From Oceanitalea sp047302425 (lineage in GTDB: Bacteria > Actinomycetota > Actinomycetes > Actinomycetales > Actinomycetaceae), in the NCBI RefSeq assembly GCF_047302425.1, contig NZ_CP154855.1, positions 2,232,001 to 2,296,000 of the forward strand: a DNA stretch of 64,000 bases, written 5' to 3'. Position numbers and translations under genes: made by a program. The notes under the pieces are model-generated. The model was not told the DNA's origin and made no database searches. It worked only from the letters and a program-made list of their open reading frames with translations. Positions 6,830 through 15,680 of the stretch are shown one piece after another. Numbering within the stretch: the stretch's first letter is position 1; each line of letters opens with the position of its first letter.

Positions 6830-8335
6830 ATGACCACGGACATGGTCGACGGCACGGCGTCCGCACCTGAGCGCGCACCGGATGGGGTCGACGCGCTGGC
6901 CGAGGTTCTCGCCGCCGTCGGTGGCCTGGAGGGCACGAGCTGGCACGAGGTCGATGGCCACCGCCTGCACAAGGGGTTGGCGCTGCTGGAGTCGCTGGAG
7001 CGTCAGCTGTCGGGTGTGCGGGCGGCGATGCTGGCGACGATCGAGGCGAACGGGCTGTGGGCGCTGGAGGGTCAGCGGACCTTTGCCGCGTGGCTGCGGA
7101 CGAGGACGGATGCGACGGCGCAGGGGGCGGCGCGGCAGGTGCGTCAGGCGCGGGCGCTGCGGGACCTGCTGCCGCGGGCGCGGGCGGCGCTGGCGCAGGG
7201 GCGGATCAGTGAGGAGCACGTCAGTGTGCTCGTGCGCGGGGCGATCACCACCACCCGGCAGCGGATGCAGCTGACCGACGAGGAGCTCGGTGAGGGCTTC
7301 CTGGTGGAGCAGGCCGAGCAGATGGACGCCACGTCCTTCGCCAAGCTCGTCGCCACCTGGGCCATCGCCGCCGACCCCGAGGCCGCCGACCGGGCCTGGC
7401 GGGAGGACGGGGCCAAGGAGCAGCTCACGCTGTCGCGGACGATGGACGGCTACCACCTCAACGGGTGGCTCGACGAGCTGTCCGGTCAGACCGTCGACAC
7501 CGCACTACGCGCACACATGGGCCGCAAGGCCAAGGGGGACGAGCGCACCCCGGCCCAACGGCGGGCGGCGGCACTGACGTCGCTGGCCCGCCAGTCGCTG
7601 GATGCCGGGGAGCAGGGCAAGGGTGCCCGCATCCGCCCCCACGTCACCGTCACCACCGACCTCGACACCCTGCGCGCGCTGGCCGCGGCCACCGGCTCAC
7701 CCCAGCCCCCGGTCACCACGAGTGGGCGGGAGCACGAGGCCGGTGGGGAGCTCGGCTTCTGGGAGGAGGCGCAGTTCACCGCCCCCGGTGGCCCGCGCGA
7801 CCCGAACCGGCCCGCCGGTGACCCGTTCCAGCTCTCCCCGGAGGCCAAGGAGTGGATGGACGCCTGGGAGCCGGGTGACACCCACGTCATCTCCACCGCC
7901 ATCGACCCCCGAGCCATCACCGGCATCACCCCCGCCACCCTGGAGGACGGCACCCCGGTCCCGCCGGCCATGCTGGCCCGCCTGGTGTGCGAGTCGTCCC
8001 TGTCGCGGGTGGTGTTCGGACCCGACTCCACCGTTTTGGATGTGGGGCGGGAGCAGCGGATCTTCCCCGCCCACATGGTGCGGGCGATCATCGCCCGCGA
8101 CCGGCGCTGCCAGTACCCCGACTGCGACCAACCACCCGGGGTTGGGGAGATCCACCACTCCCTGCAGTGGTACCGCGACGGCGGCAACACCTGCGTCGAG
8201 CACGGGATCCTGCTGTGCTGGCACCACCACGACTGGGTCCACGCCTACGGCATCACCATCGCCCGCGCCCACGGCCGCTGGTACTTCTACACCCGCCACG
8301 GCCAGCTCATCACCGCCAAGCACGAACAGACCTAG
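6830..8335 (+). CDS. DUF222 / HNH endonuclease protein (13E12 repeat family)
   Basis: 501 aa. The N-terminal three quarters form the DUF222 region typical of mycobacterial 13E12 repeat proteins (A-A-M-L-A-T-I-E-A-N-G-L-W-A, A-W-L-R-T-R-T). The C-terminus is an HNH nuclease domain: R-D-R-R-C-Q-Y-P-D-C-D, then E-I-H-H-S-L-Q-W, then L-L-C-W-H-H-H-D-W-V-H. Zinc Cys residues and the HNH histidines are present, so it could be active. ATG at 6830 follows GGGAGGTGGGG; GTG at 6821 is an alternative. It is a plus-strand gene among minus-strand housekeeping genes. The family is repeated in many actinobacterial genomes and behaves as a mobile or domesticated nuclease of unknown role. Confidence 0.9.
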   Translation: MTTDMVDGTASAPERAPDGVDALAEVLAAVGGLEGTSWHEVDGHRLHKGLALLESLERQLSGVRAAMLATIEANGLWALEGQRTFAAWLRTRTDATAQGAARQVRQARALRDLLPRARAALAQGRISEEHVSVLVRGAITTTRQRMQLTDEELGEGFLVEQAEQMDATSFAKLVATWAIAADPEAADRAWREDGAKEQLTLSRTMDGYHLNGWLDELSGQTVDTALRAHMGRKAKGDERTPAQRRAAALTSLARQSLDAGEQGKGARIRPHVTVTTDLDTLRALAAATGSPQPPVTTSGREHEAGGELGFWEEAQFTAPGGPRDPNRPAGDPFQLSPEAKEWMDAWEPGDTHVISTAIDPRAITGITPATLEDGTPVPPAMLARLVCESSLSRVVFGPDSTVLDVGREQRIFPAHMVRAIIARDRRCQYPDCDQPPGVGEIHHSLQWYRDGGNTCVEHGILLCWHHHDWVHAYGITIARAHGRWYFYTRHGQLITAKHEQT

Positions 8336-8407
8336 AAACCCCAGGGGACAGGTCTGCCCACCACCCGGTGGAAGCCGGCGGCGGCTGAGCCGTGCCAGCG
8401 CGCGGGG

Positions 8408-9892
8408 TCAGACGTCCTTGCGGAGCAGCGCGAGGAACATCGCGTCGGTGCCGTGGAGGTGGGGCCACAGCTGGATGTCGGGCCCCTCGCCCAGGTGGGG
8501 CAGCTCGCTGCCCGTCGCCTCGGTGAGCGCGGCGCGCGCGTCGAGCCGGGTGACGTCCTGGCGGCTGCGCAGCACGTCCTCGACGACGGCGCTCGTCTCG
8601 GCGAGGTGCGGGGAGCAGGTGACGTAGGCGACCACTCCCCCGGGGCGCACCGCCTCGAGCGCCGACTCGAGGAGCTCGCGCTGAAGGGACGTCAGGCCCG
8701 GCACGTCGCTCGGCTGGCGGCGCCAGCGCGACTCGGGCCGACGCCGCAGCGCGCCCAGGCCGGTGCACGGGGCGTCGACCAGCACGCGGTCGTACACGCC
8801 GGGCTCGGCGGGGCCGACCTCACGGCCGTCGCCCGTACGCACCTCGACCGTGTCGCGCAGCGCCGCGGTCGACTGGCGCACCAGTCGCGCCCGGTGCGGG
8901 GCGACCTCGTTGGCGAGGAGCTGGACACCGCGCTCGGCGGCGATCGCGCCGAGCAGCGCGGACTTGCCGCCGGGGCCGGCGCACAGGTCGAGCCAGCGGG
9001 CCTCCTCCTCCCCGTCCGGGCCGGGCTGCACCGGGGCAGCGGCCAGCGCGAGGGCGACGAGCTGGCTGCCCTCGTCCTGGACCCCGGCCAGTGCGTCCCG
9101 TACCGCGGGAAGCGAGGCGGGGTCACCGCCAGCCAGGCGCAGGGCGGTCGGCGCCCAGCTGCCGGGCGTCCCCTGCTCCCCCAGGGTCTGCGTCACCTGC
9201 TCGGCCAGCTCCTCCGGGGAGACGAGGCCGGGGCGCGCGACGAGCGTGACCGCGGGCGGGGTGTTGTCGGCCTCGAGCAGCTCGGCGAGCTCCTCGGCGG
9301 GCCGGTCGGCGGCCCGAAGGGAGGAGCGCAGGGCCCTGACCACCCAGGCGGGGTGGGACTCGACGGCGGCGAGGTAGGCGCCGTCGTCGGGGATCTCGGA
9401 TCGGAGCTGAGCGAGCCAGGTGTCGAGGTCCTGGCGGCCGACGGCGCGGAGCACGGCGTTGGCGAAGCCGCTCGCGCCGGTGCCGACGCGGGCACGCACG
9501 AGGTTGACGGTCTGCGAGACGGCCGCGTGCGAGGGTACGCGCATGCCGAGGAGCTGGTGCGCGCCCATCCGCAGGAGGTCGAGGACGGGTGGGTCGAGCT
9601 GCTCGAGCGGTCGGCCGTTGGTGCAGCGGGCGAGGATCGCGTCGTAGCGGCCGCGCAGGCGGAGCGTGCCGTAGACGAGCTCGGTGGCGAAGGCGGCGTC
9701 GCGGCCGGTCAGCCCACGCTCGCGCAGCACCTTGGGCAGGACGAGGTTGGCGTAGGCGTCGCTCGTCGCGACGGCCTCGAGTGCGTCGGCCGCTGCGGTG
9801 CGGGCCGCGTCGGCGTCCTCACGACGGCGCGGGCCGGTCGGGCGGCCACCGCCGCGGCGCGGTCCGCGGGAGCCCGGGCGCTGCTCGCTCAT
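8408..9892 (-). CDS. rsmB: 16S rRNA m5C methyltransferase RsmB
   Basis: 494 aa. It transfers a methyl group from SAM to a cytosine of 16S rRNA (C967 in E. coli). An arginine-rich N-terminal tail (residues 1-30) precedes a NusB-like RNA-binding domain (about 35-180). The Rossmann methyltransferase domain holds the SAM motif L-D-L-C-A-G-P-G-G-K-S and the two family cysteines in D-A-P-C-T-G-L-G-A-L-R-R and Y-V-T-C-S-P-H-L-A-E-T. ATG at 9890-9892 overlaps the fmt stop (ATGA), so it is translated after fmt, a common actinobacterial pairing. Confidence 0.95.
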   Translation of the reverse strand: MSEQRPGSRGPRRGGGRPTGPRRREDADAARTAAADALEAVATSDAYANLVLPKVLRERGLTGRDAAFATELVYGTLRLRGRYDAILARCTNGRPLEQLDPPVLDLLRMGAHQLLGMRVPSHAAVSQTVNLVRARVGTGASGFANAVLRAVGRQDLDTWLAQLRSEIPDDGAYLAAVESHPAWVVRALRSSLRAADRPAEELAELLEADNTPPAVTLVARPGLVSPEELAEQVTQTLGEQGTPGSWAPTALRLAGGDPASLPAVRDALAGVQDEGSQLVALALAAAPVQPGPDGEEEARWLDLCAGPGGKSALLGAIAAERGVQLLANEVAPHRARLVRQSTAALRDTVEVRTGDGREVGPAEPGVYDRVLVDAPCTGLGALRRRPESRWRRQPSDVPGLTSLQRELLESALEAVRPGGVVAYVTCSPHLAETSAVVEDVLRSRQDVTRLDARAALTEATGSELPHLGEGPDIQLWPHLHGTDAMFLALLRKDV

Positions 9893-10830
9893 GCGGACTC
9901 CTCGCCGAGACGGGCGTCCTCGGGCAGCCGGGCGCCCCGCGCCCAGTCCGCAGCGGCCATCCACGACCGGCCGGCCGGGGCCACCTGCCCCAGCTCGACG
10001 GCGCCGTTCCCGGTGCCGACGAGGACCTCCTTCTTCGTGGCGCGCAGCGCGCCCGGGGCGAGGTCGTCGACGTCGGCGCGAACCGTGACGGGTCCGAGCT
10101 TGAGCCGGGAGCCGTCGGGCGCCGTCGTCCACGGGCCGGGTGCGGGGGTGGTACCGCGGACGAGACGGTCCACGGCGACGGCCGGCGCGGCCCACTCGAC
10201 CCGCGCGTCGGTGACCTCGAGGCGCGGGGCGTGGCTCACGCCGTCGGCCGGCTGCGGGACGGGGACGGCGCTGCCGGCCTCGAGCGCGTCGAGGGTGGCG
10301 AGGAGGAGCGGCGCGCCGGACTCGGCGAGTCGCGCGAGCAGGTCCCCGGCGGTGTCGCTGGGGCGCACCGACTCGGTGAGCGTGCCGAGGACGGGGCCGG
10401 TGTCCAGGCCCTCCTCGATGCGGAAGGTGCTCGCGCCGGTGACGTCGTCGCCGGCGATGAGGGCGTGCTGGACGGGCGCGGCACCGCGCCACGCGGGCAG
10501 CAGCGAGAAGTGGAGGTTGACCCACCCATGGCGCGGGACATCGAGCAGCGCGGGCGGGATGAGCGCGCCGTACGCGACGACGGGTGCGGCGTCGACGTCG
10601 AGGGCGGCGATCTCCTCCTGGACCTCGGGGTCGCGCAGGGTGCGCGGGGTGAGGACCGGGATGCCGTGCTCACGCGCCCACGCGGCGACGGGGCTGGGGT
10701 GCAGCGTGCGGCCGCGCCCGCGGCGGGCATCGGGCCGGGTGAGGACGGCGACCACCTCGTGCGCGGAGTCGGCGAGGGCGCGCAGTGACGGGAGGGCGAC
10801 CTCGGGGGTGCCGGCGAAGAGGAGGCGCAT
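9889..10830 (-). CDS. fmt: Methionyl-tRNA formyltransferase
   Basis: 313 aa. It formylates the initiator Met-tRNA with 10-formyl-tetrahydrofolate. The N-terminal formyltransferase domain starts M-R-L-L-F-A-G-T-P-E-V-A-L-P-S-L and contains the catalytic-region motif W-V-N-L-H-F-S-L-L-P-A-W-R-G-A-A-P (family consensus N-x-H-x-S-L-L-P). The C-terminal OB-like domain ends near residue 305. Start ATG at 10828-10830. Its stop overlaps rsmB. Confidence 0.96.
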   Translation of the reverse strand: MRLLFAGTPEVALPSLRALADSAHEVVAVLTRPDARRGRGRTLHPSPVAAWAREHGIPVLTPRTLRDPEVQEEIAALDVDAAPVVAYGALIPPALLDVPRHGWVNLHFSLLPAWRGAAPVQHALIAGDDVTGASTFRIEEGLDTGPVLGTLTESVRPSDTAGDLLARLAESGAPLLLATLDALEAGSAVPVPQPADGVSHAPRLEVTDARVEWAAPAVAVDRLVRGTTPAPGPWTTAPDGSRLKLGPVTVRADVDDLAPGALRATKKEVLVGTGNGAVELGQVAPAGRSWMAAADWARGARLPEDARLGEESA

Positions 10831-10861
10831 GGTGCAGAAGTCTAGGCGCCCGGCCGGGGCG

Positions 10862-11491
10862 TCAGACCGGCAGGCCGAGCTCGCGCAGGTCCGCGCGCAG
10901 CTGCTCGGCGCCGGTGAAGTGGCGGGCGACGAGACCCGCGCCGGAGGCGGCGTCGACGTTGCGCAGCGAGTCGTCGGTGAAGACAGTGAGCGGCGGGTCT
11001 AGCTTGAAGCGCTGGATGAGGAGGTCGTAGATCGCCGGGTCCGGCTTGGCCACGCCCACCTCACCGGAGACGAGGACGCCCTCGAGGCGGTTGATGACCG
11101 GCGCCGACTTCGCGGCCTCGTGGAAGTTCTCCGCCGACCAGTTCGTCAGGCCGAGGACGCGGATGTCGGCGGCGATGAGCTCCTCGACGATCTCCGTGGT
11201 GCCGGGGACCGGCCCACCGAGCGAGCGGGCGAAGTTCGTCACGTAGTGGTCGAAGTCCGCGGCGCGGTGCGGGTGGGAGGCTTCGATCGCGGCGCGTGCC
11301 TCGGCGAAGCTGCGCCCGGCGTCCTGCTCGTGGTTGAAGCTCGGGAAGTCGATCTCGGTGTGGAAGGCGTCGAACTCCTCACGTGTCCAGCGGTCGGCGA
11401 AGGCCTCGTAGGGGTCCCACCTCACCAGCACCTGCCCGAGGTCGAAGACGACGGTCGTGATCGGGCCGGTGACCGGGACGGAGGACTGCAT
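10862..11491 (-). CDS. HAD-family phosphatase (YihX-like)
   Basis: 209 aa. Motif I is V-V-F-D-L-G-Q-V-L-V-R-W-D-P near residues 14-26; its Asp is the nucleophile, although the position two residues later is Gly, as in the YihX/epoxide-hydrolase N-terminal group. Motif II is L-T-N-W-S, motif III the Lys in G-V-A-K-P-D-P, and motif IV the F-T-D-D-S acidic pair. The likely reaction is hydrolysis of a small phosphorylated metabolite such as a sugar phosphate; the substrate cannot be read from sequence. It lies 31 bp upstream of fmt on the same strand. Confidence 0.85.
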   Translation of the reverse strand: MQSSVPVTGPITTVVFDLGQVLVRWDPYEAFADRWTREEFDAFHTEIDFPSFNHEQDAGRSFAEARAAIEASHPHRAADFDHYVTNFARSLGGPVPGTTEIVEELIAADIRVLGLTNWSAENFHEAAKSAPVINRLEGVLVSGEVGVAKPDPAIYDLLIQRFKLDPPLTVFTDDSLRNVDAASGAGLVARHFTGAEQLRADLRELGLPV

Positions 11492-11580
11492 CGGGTATCG
11501 CCTTTCCTGGAGGAGTCGCCCCGACCCTAGACGACGGCGTGATTCGGCGCCGGGCGAGCGGCGGGGCGAGGATGGAGGCC

Positions 11581-12645
11581 ATGTCGACCGAACCCGCCGC
11601 GCCCGCCGCCCCCGCCACCGGCACGTGGCGGGCCAAGGTGCCCGGTCTCGCGCTGGCTGTGGCGCTGGCGCTCGTGGCCACCGCGATCGGGACCGCGGTG
11701 CCCGTCGTGGGGAGCCCGGTGAGCGGCGTCGTCCTCGGGGTGGTCGTCGGCGGCCTCGTCCGACGGCGGGTGGACGCCTCGTCCGTGGCGGCCCTCTCCC
11801 CCGGGCTCAAGCTGGCGAGCAAGATGGTCCTGCAGATCGCCGTCGTCCTCCTCGGGGCGCGGCTGTCGCTCGCCCAGGTGGCGCAGGTGGGCGTGGACTC
11901 CCTGCCGGTCATGCTGGGCACGGTGGTCGTGTGCCTCGTCGCCGCGGCGGCGCTGGGGCGCCTGCTCGGGATCGACGGCGAGCTCCGGACGCTCATCGGC
12001 ACCGGCACGGCCATCTGCGGGGCCTCGGCGATCGCCGCGGTGACGCCTGTCGTGCGCGCCTCGAGCAGCAACGTCGCCTACGCGCTGTCGACCGTCTTCG
12101 CCTTCAACATCGCCGCGGTGCTGCTCTTCCCGCCGCTCGGGCAGCTCCTCGGGATGGGCGAGGAGGCCTTCGGGCTCTTCGCGGGGACGGCGGTCAACGA
12201 CACGTCCTCGGTGGTCGCGGCGGCGACGAGCTTCGGTCCGGTGGCCGCTGACCACGCCGTGGTGGTCAAGCTCGTGCGGACGCTGCTCATCATCCCGATC
12301 GTCGTCGGGCTCGCGCTGGTGATGGCGCGGCGGGACCGCAAGGCCGCGGGGGACGCGGCCGGCGCGCCGCGGCCCGCGGTGTGGCGGCTGGTGCCGTGGT
12401 TCCTCGTCGGGTTCCTCATCCTCGCGACGCTCAACAGCATCGGGCTCGTGCCCGAGGCGTGGCACGACCCGCTCGCGACGGCGGCGACCTTCCTCATCAC
12501 CGTGGCCCTCACGGCGATCGGGTTGTCGACCGACGTCCCGGCCCTGCGGGCGGCGGGGCTGAAGCCGCTGGCCTTCGGCGGCATCCTCTGGCTCCTCGTC
12601 ACGCTCAGCGCACTGGGCCTCATGGCCCTCACCGGCGGCTGGTAG
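11581..12645 (+). CDS. YeiH/UPF0324 family putative exporter
   Basis: 354 aa integral membrane protein with about ten hydrophobic helices and short loops. Family markers include G-T-G-T-A-I-C-G-A-S-A-I-A-A-V-T-P-V and the G-T-A-V-N-D-T-S-S-V-V-A-A loop. E. coli YeiH-type proteins are annotated as putative sulfate exporters, but transport has rarely been tested. I chose ATG 11581; an in-frame ATG at 11572 is possible, and GGAGG at 11574-11578 lies between them. It is divergent from the HAD phosphatase and convergent with the hypothetical gene that follows. Confidence 0.85.
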   Translation: MSTEPAAPAAPATGTWRAKVPGLALAVALALVATAIGTAVPVVGSPVSGVVLGVVVGGLVRRRVDASSVAALSPGLKLASKMVLQIAVVLLGARLSLAQVAQVGVDSLPVMLGTVVVCLVAAAALGRLLGIDGELRTLIGTGTAICGASAIAAVTPVVRASSSNVAYALSTVFAFNIAAVLLFPPLGQLLGMGEEAFGLFAGTAVNDTSSVVAAATSFGPVAADHAVVVKLVRTLLIIPIVVGLALVMARRDRKAAGDAAGAPRPAVWRLVPWFLVGFLILATLNSIGLVPEAWHDPLATAATFLITVALTAIGLSTDVPALRAAGLKPLAFGGILWLLVTLSALGLMALTGGW

Positions 12646-12699
12646 CGCCCTCCCTCGCCGAGCGCGGACTTGTTGCGCACGACGGGGGGCGCACCCGCC

Positions 12700-13470
12700 T
12701 CACGTCTGGTTGACGTGGTCCGCGTCGGCCTGGAGGGACGCGTCCGGGCCGACGGGGAGTGCCTCGAGGCCGCGGGTTGCGAGCACGTCGGCGACGGCGG
12801 CGGCGCTGGCGCCCACCAGGGTGGAGTCGAAGTCGATCTCCGTTGCCACGCACCAGGACTGGTCGGCGGGCCAGAACAGCGCGGGCGACCGGGTGTCCCA
12901 GTCCGTTCCGTCCAGGCGCACGAGGTGGCCCATGGCCGCGAGTGGACCCTGGAAGAGGTGGTACGCCCGGCCGGGCAGCTTCAACCTCGGCACGGCGAGC
13001 TCCTCCGGGGTCAGCAGTGGAGGAGCCGGCACGCCACCGTCGGAGCTGAGCCACACGCGCGCCCCGTGCAGCTGTCCCCACCCCTCCCACACGGCGAAGT
13101 AGCAGTCCTCGGGCGTGGTCGTGTGGCGGGCGAGCACATCGCACAGCTCGAGAAGCGGCTCAGGGGCGAGGTTGCCGAGGTCCGGCGTCCCGTCCGGCCA
13201 CAGCTCACTGTTGCGGTCGTCCGCGGAGGCTGCGCCGATGAGGGCGTGCCACTGCGCTGTCGGGTGGAGCGTCTGCCCGGTGACCTCGGCGACGCGCCCC
13301 CAGGTGCGAGCGCGGCCGTCGCCGATCTGGACGGGGTGGAGGATGCGGGCGTACGCGTCGAAACCCGTCGGCACCACGCTGGCGATCGTGCGCCACGACG
13401 GGGCCAGTCGCTCGGCGATCCAAGCAGCGACCGACACGTCCCGGAGCTGGCGAACTCGATCCGTCCACAT
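12700..13470 (-). CDS. Conserved hypothetical protein
   Basis: 256 aa soluble protein, not recognised as a named family. It is tryptophan-rich and has no signal peptide or membrane helix. Recurrent pieces such as F-D-A-Y-A-R-I-L-H-P, A-W-I-A-E-R-L-A-P-S-W, Y-F-A-V-W-E-G-W-G and S-P-A-L-F-W-P-A-D-Q-S-W-C-V-A-T-E-I-D-F-D-S-T-L-V-G resemble actinobacterial proteins annotated only as hypothetical. Start ATG at 13468-13470. It stands alone on the minus strand, convergent with the YeiH-type gene, and ends 54 bp beyond that gene. Confidence 0.7.
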   Translation of the reverse strand: MWTDRVRQLRDVSVAAWIAERLAPSWRTIASVVPTGFDAYARILHPVQIGDGRARTWGRVAEVTGQTLHPTAQWHALIGAASADDRNSELWPDGTPDLGNLAPEPLLELCDVLARHTTTPEDCYFAVWEGWGQLHGARVWLSSDGGVPAPPLLTPEELAVPRLKLPGRAYHLFQGPLAAMGHLVRLDGTDWDTRSPALFWPADQSWCVATEIDFDSTLVGASAAAVADVLATRGLEALPVGPDASLQADADHVNQT

Positions 13471-13560
13471 GGCCGGAGTGTGGCAGATTCCCGCCGGGTG
13501 GTGGCGGCGCGGCACTGGGCCTGCGCTGGGCACAGCTGCGCTCTCGACGAGAGCGGTGGG

Positions 13561-15600
13561 TCAGAGCTCGGTGGGGTCCACCTGGATGCGCACGGAGTCG
13601 GGCTCCTTGTGGGCGCTGCGGACGGCGGCGGCCTGGCGCAGCGCCTTGGTCAGGCGGCTGCCCTGGGCGAGGTCGCTGCGCACGAGCGCCTGGACCTCCT
13701 CCTCCGAGAACGGCACCGGGCCGAGGACCTCGGTGCCGGCGGGCCGGTCGAGGTGGCGCAGCAGGCCCGCGACGGCCCGGGCGCTGCCCCGGACCGAGGC
13801 CATCCGGCTGGCGGGCGGCAGGCTCAGCTCGCGGCGTTCGGCGAGCTCGCGCTCGGCGAAGCCCGCCGGGTCCCAGCGCACGAGCGCCTGGGCGGGGATC
13901 GGCGCCGGGTCACCGAGCAGCATGACGCGGCCGCCGACGGAGGCCGGACGCACGAGGGCAGCGGCGGACATCCAGCGGCGCAGCGCCTCGGAGGGTGCGG
14001 CGAGGTCCTGCCGGCCCGACACGGCGGCGGCGTCGAGGAGCAGCGCACCCTGGTAGCCACCGCGGGCCACCGGCTCGGCGCCGGGGGTGGCGACGACGAC
14101 CCGCGCCCTGTCGTCGACCTCGCGCACGATGCCGTGGTCCGCCCGCGCCCCGGAGAGCAGCACGGGGACCTTGGGGAAGGCGCGGCCGAGCTCCTCGGCG
14201 GTGCGGGCCGAGCCGACCCGGCTCGCCCGGAGCATCGAGCTGCCGCAGGTGGGGCAGGCCCAGGTGCGGTCCGGACGCCCGCACCAGCGGCACGAGGGCA
14301 CGCTCGTGCGCCCACCGAGCTGGAGGGGCCCGTGACACTCGCGGCAGCGAGCCGGCTCCCGGCAGCCCTGGCAGGCGACGACGGGCAGGTAGCCGGCACG
14401 GGGCACCTGGACGAGGACGGGTCCCTGTTCCAGCGCCTTGCGCACGAGCTCCCACGCCGGGCGGGGGATGCGCGCCGCGGCTGCGGGGCCCTCGCGGGCG
14501 AGGTCGACCTCGCCCGGTGCCTCCACCCGCGGCGTGCGCTCCCGCACCGTCGCCCGGGAGGCCATGACCGAGGCGGCCCAGCCGCTCGCCACGAGCAGCC
14601 CGGCCTCGATGCTGCGCGACCACCCGCCGAGCAGGAGCCCAGCCCCCTCCTGGGCGGACCGCAGCATGAGCACCTCCCGCGCGTGCGGGTAGGGCGAGCG
14701 CGGCTCGGCGAGGAGGTCGTCGCCGTCGTCCCAGCACACGACCAGGCCGAGGCGCCGCACGGGGGCGAAGGCCGCGGCCCGCGTGCCGACGACGACGCGT
14801 GCCTGCCCGGTGAGCAGCCGCACGAAGGCGCGGTAGCGGCGGGACGGCCCGTGGTCGGCCTGCAGCGAGACGACCGGTTCCCCCGGCAGCGCGGCGGTCA
14901 GTGCCGCCTCGACCACCTCGGCCTCGTGCGCGGACGGCACGACGACGAGCACCCCGCGCCCCGAGGCGAGCGTGGCGGCCGCGGCCTCGGCGATCGAGGC
15001 GAGCCGGTCCGGCGCGCCGACGGCATGCTGCGGCAGCGCGGACCACACCGCGCGCGGCGCCTCCCCCGCCGCGAGCCGGCGCACGTAGGCGGCCCCGCCG
15101 ACGTAGTCGTCCCACGCGCCGCCGGGCAGGTAGGCGGCCGTGGTGCCGGTGCGGTCCGCCGCGGCGCTCTCGAGGACCGCCTTCTCCGTGGTGGCGTGCC
15201 GCGGCGGCACGGCCAGGCGCACGACGTCCATGAAGGTGCCCGCGTAGCGGTCCGCCACCGCCCGGCACAGTGCGGTGACCTCCGGGGTGAGCACGGGCAG
15301 CGCAGAGACCACCCGGCGCACCGGGGTCAGTGCGCCGTGGTGGTCGGTGGTGGCGGCGCGCTCGAGAACGTAGCCGGTGCGCTCCTTGCCCGCGAAGCGC
15401 ACGGCGACGCGCGTGCCCGGCTGGGCGGCGGCGTCGTGCTCCGGCGTGACGCGGTAGTCGAAGGGACGGTCGAGGTGCGGCAGGGACATGTCGACCGCCA
15501 CCCGCGCGACGGGCAGCTCGACGCCTGCCGCCTCGGCGCCCGAGACCGTGCGCACGGCGGCGGTCTGCTCGAGCAGGGCGGGCTGGTGCACCGGTCTCAC
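13561..15600 (-). CDS. priA: Primosomal protein N' (PriA), helicase motifs degenerate
   Basis: 679 aa. PriA recognises stalled forks and loads the replicative helicase. The N-terminal DNA-binding domain (V-A-V-D-M-S-L-P-H-L-D-R-P-F-D-Y) is intact. The zinc-binding region retains its paired cysteines (C-Q-G-C-x5-C-R-E-C and C-R-W-C-G-x7-C-P-T-C). The ATPase motifs are not: no GxGKT Walker A is visible and the DEEH box is replaced by C-W-D-D-G-D-D. This is usual for actinobacterial PriA and argues for a structural, non-helicase role. GTG at 15598-15600 has a GAGGCGGAG site; a GTG at 15633 lacks one. metK lies upstream. Confidence 0.9.
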   Translation of the reverse strand: MRPVHQPALLEQTAAVRTVSGAEAAGVELPVARVAVDMSLPHLDRPFDYRVTPEHDAAAQPGTRVAVRFAGKERTGYVLERAATTDHHGALTPVRRVVSALPVLTPEVTALCRAVADRYAGTFMDVVRLAVPPRHATTEKAVLESAAADRTGTTAAYLPGGAWDDYVGGAAYVRRLAAGEAPRAVWSALPQHAVGAPDRLASIAEAAAATLASGRGVLVVVPSAHEAEVVEAALTAALPGEPVVSLQADHGPSRRYRAFVRLLTGQARVVVGTRAAAFAPVRRLGLVVCWDDGDDLLAEPRSPYPHAREVLMLRSAQEGAGLLLGGWSRSIEAGLLVASGWAASVMASRATVRERTPRVEAPGEVDLAREGPAAAARIPRPAWELVRKALEQGPVLVQVPRAGYLPVVACQGCREPARCRECHGPLQLGGRTSVPSCRWCGRPDRTWACPTCGSSMLRASRVGSARTAEELGRAFPKVPVLLSGARADHGIVREVDDRARVVVATPGAEPVARGGYQGALLLDAAAVSGRQDLAAPSEALRRWMSAAALVRPASVGGRVMLLGDPAPIPAQALVRWDPAGFAERELAERRELSLPPASRMASVRGSARAVAGLLRHLDRPAGTEVLGPVPFSEEEVQALVRSDLAQGSRLTKALRQAAAVRSAHKEPDSVRIQVDPTEL

Positions 15601-15680
15601 CTCCGCCTCAATCTCACCACGCGCTACCGACACGGCGGGCGCCGTCCACAGGCGGACTCACCGTCCGCCACCGAGAGCGC

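Noticed and set aside
8453..11002. Very long plus-strand open frame opposite rsmB and fmt
   Set aside because: High G+C produces long antisense frames. Its translation is low-complexity Gly/Arg/Ala, while rsmB and fmt on the other strand have clear motifs. The same applies opposite priA (12670-15765) and carB (20389-22740).
15601..15633. Upstream GTG start of priA at 15633
   Set aside because: It has no ribosome site, whereas the GTG at 15600 follows GAGGCGGAG. Left as a low-probability alternative.
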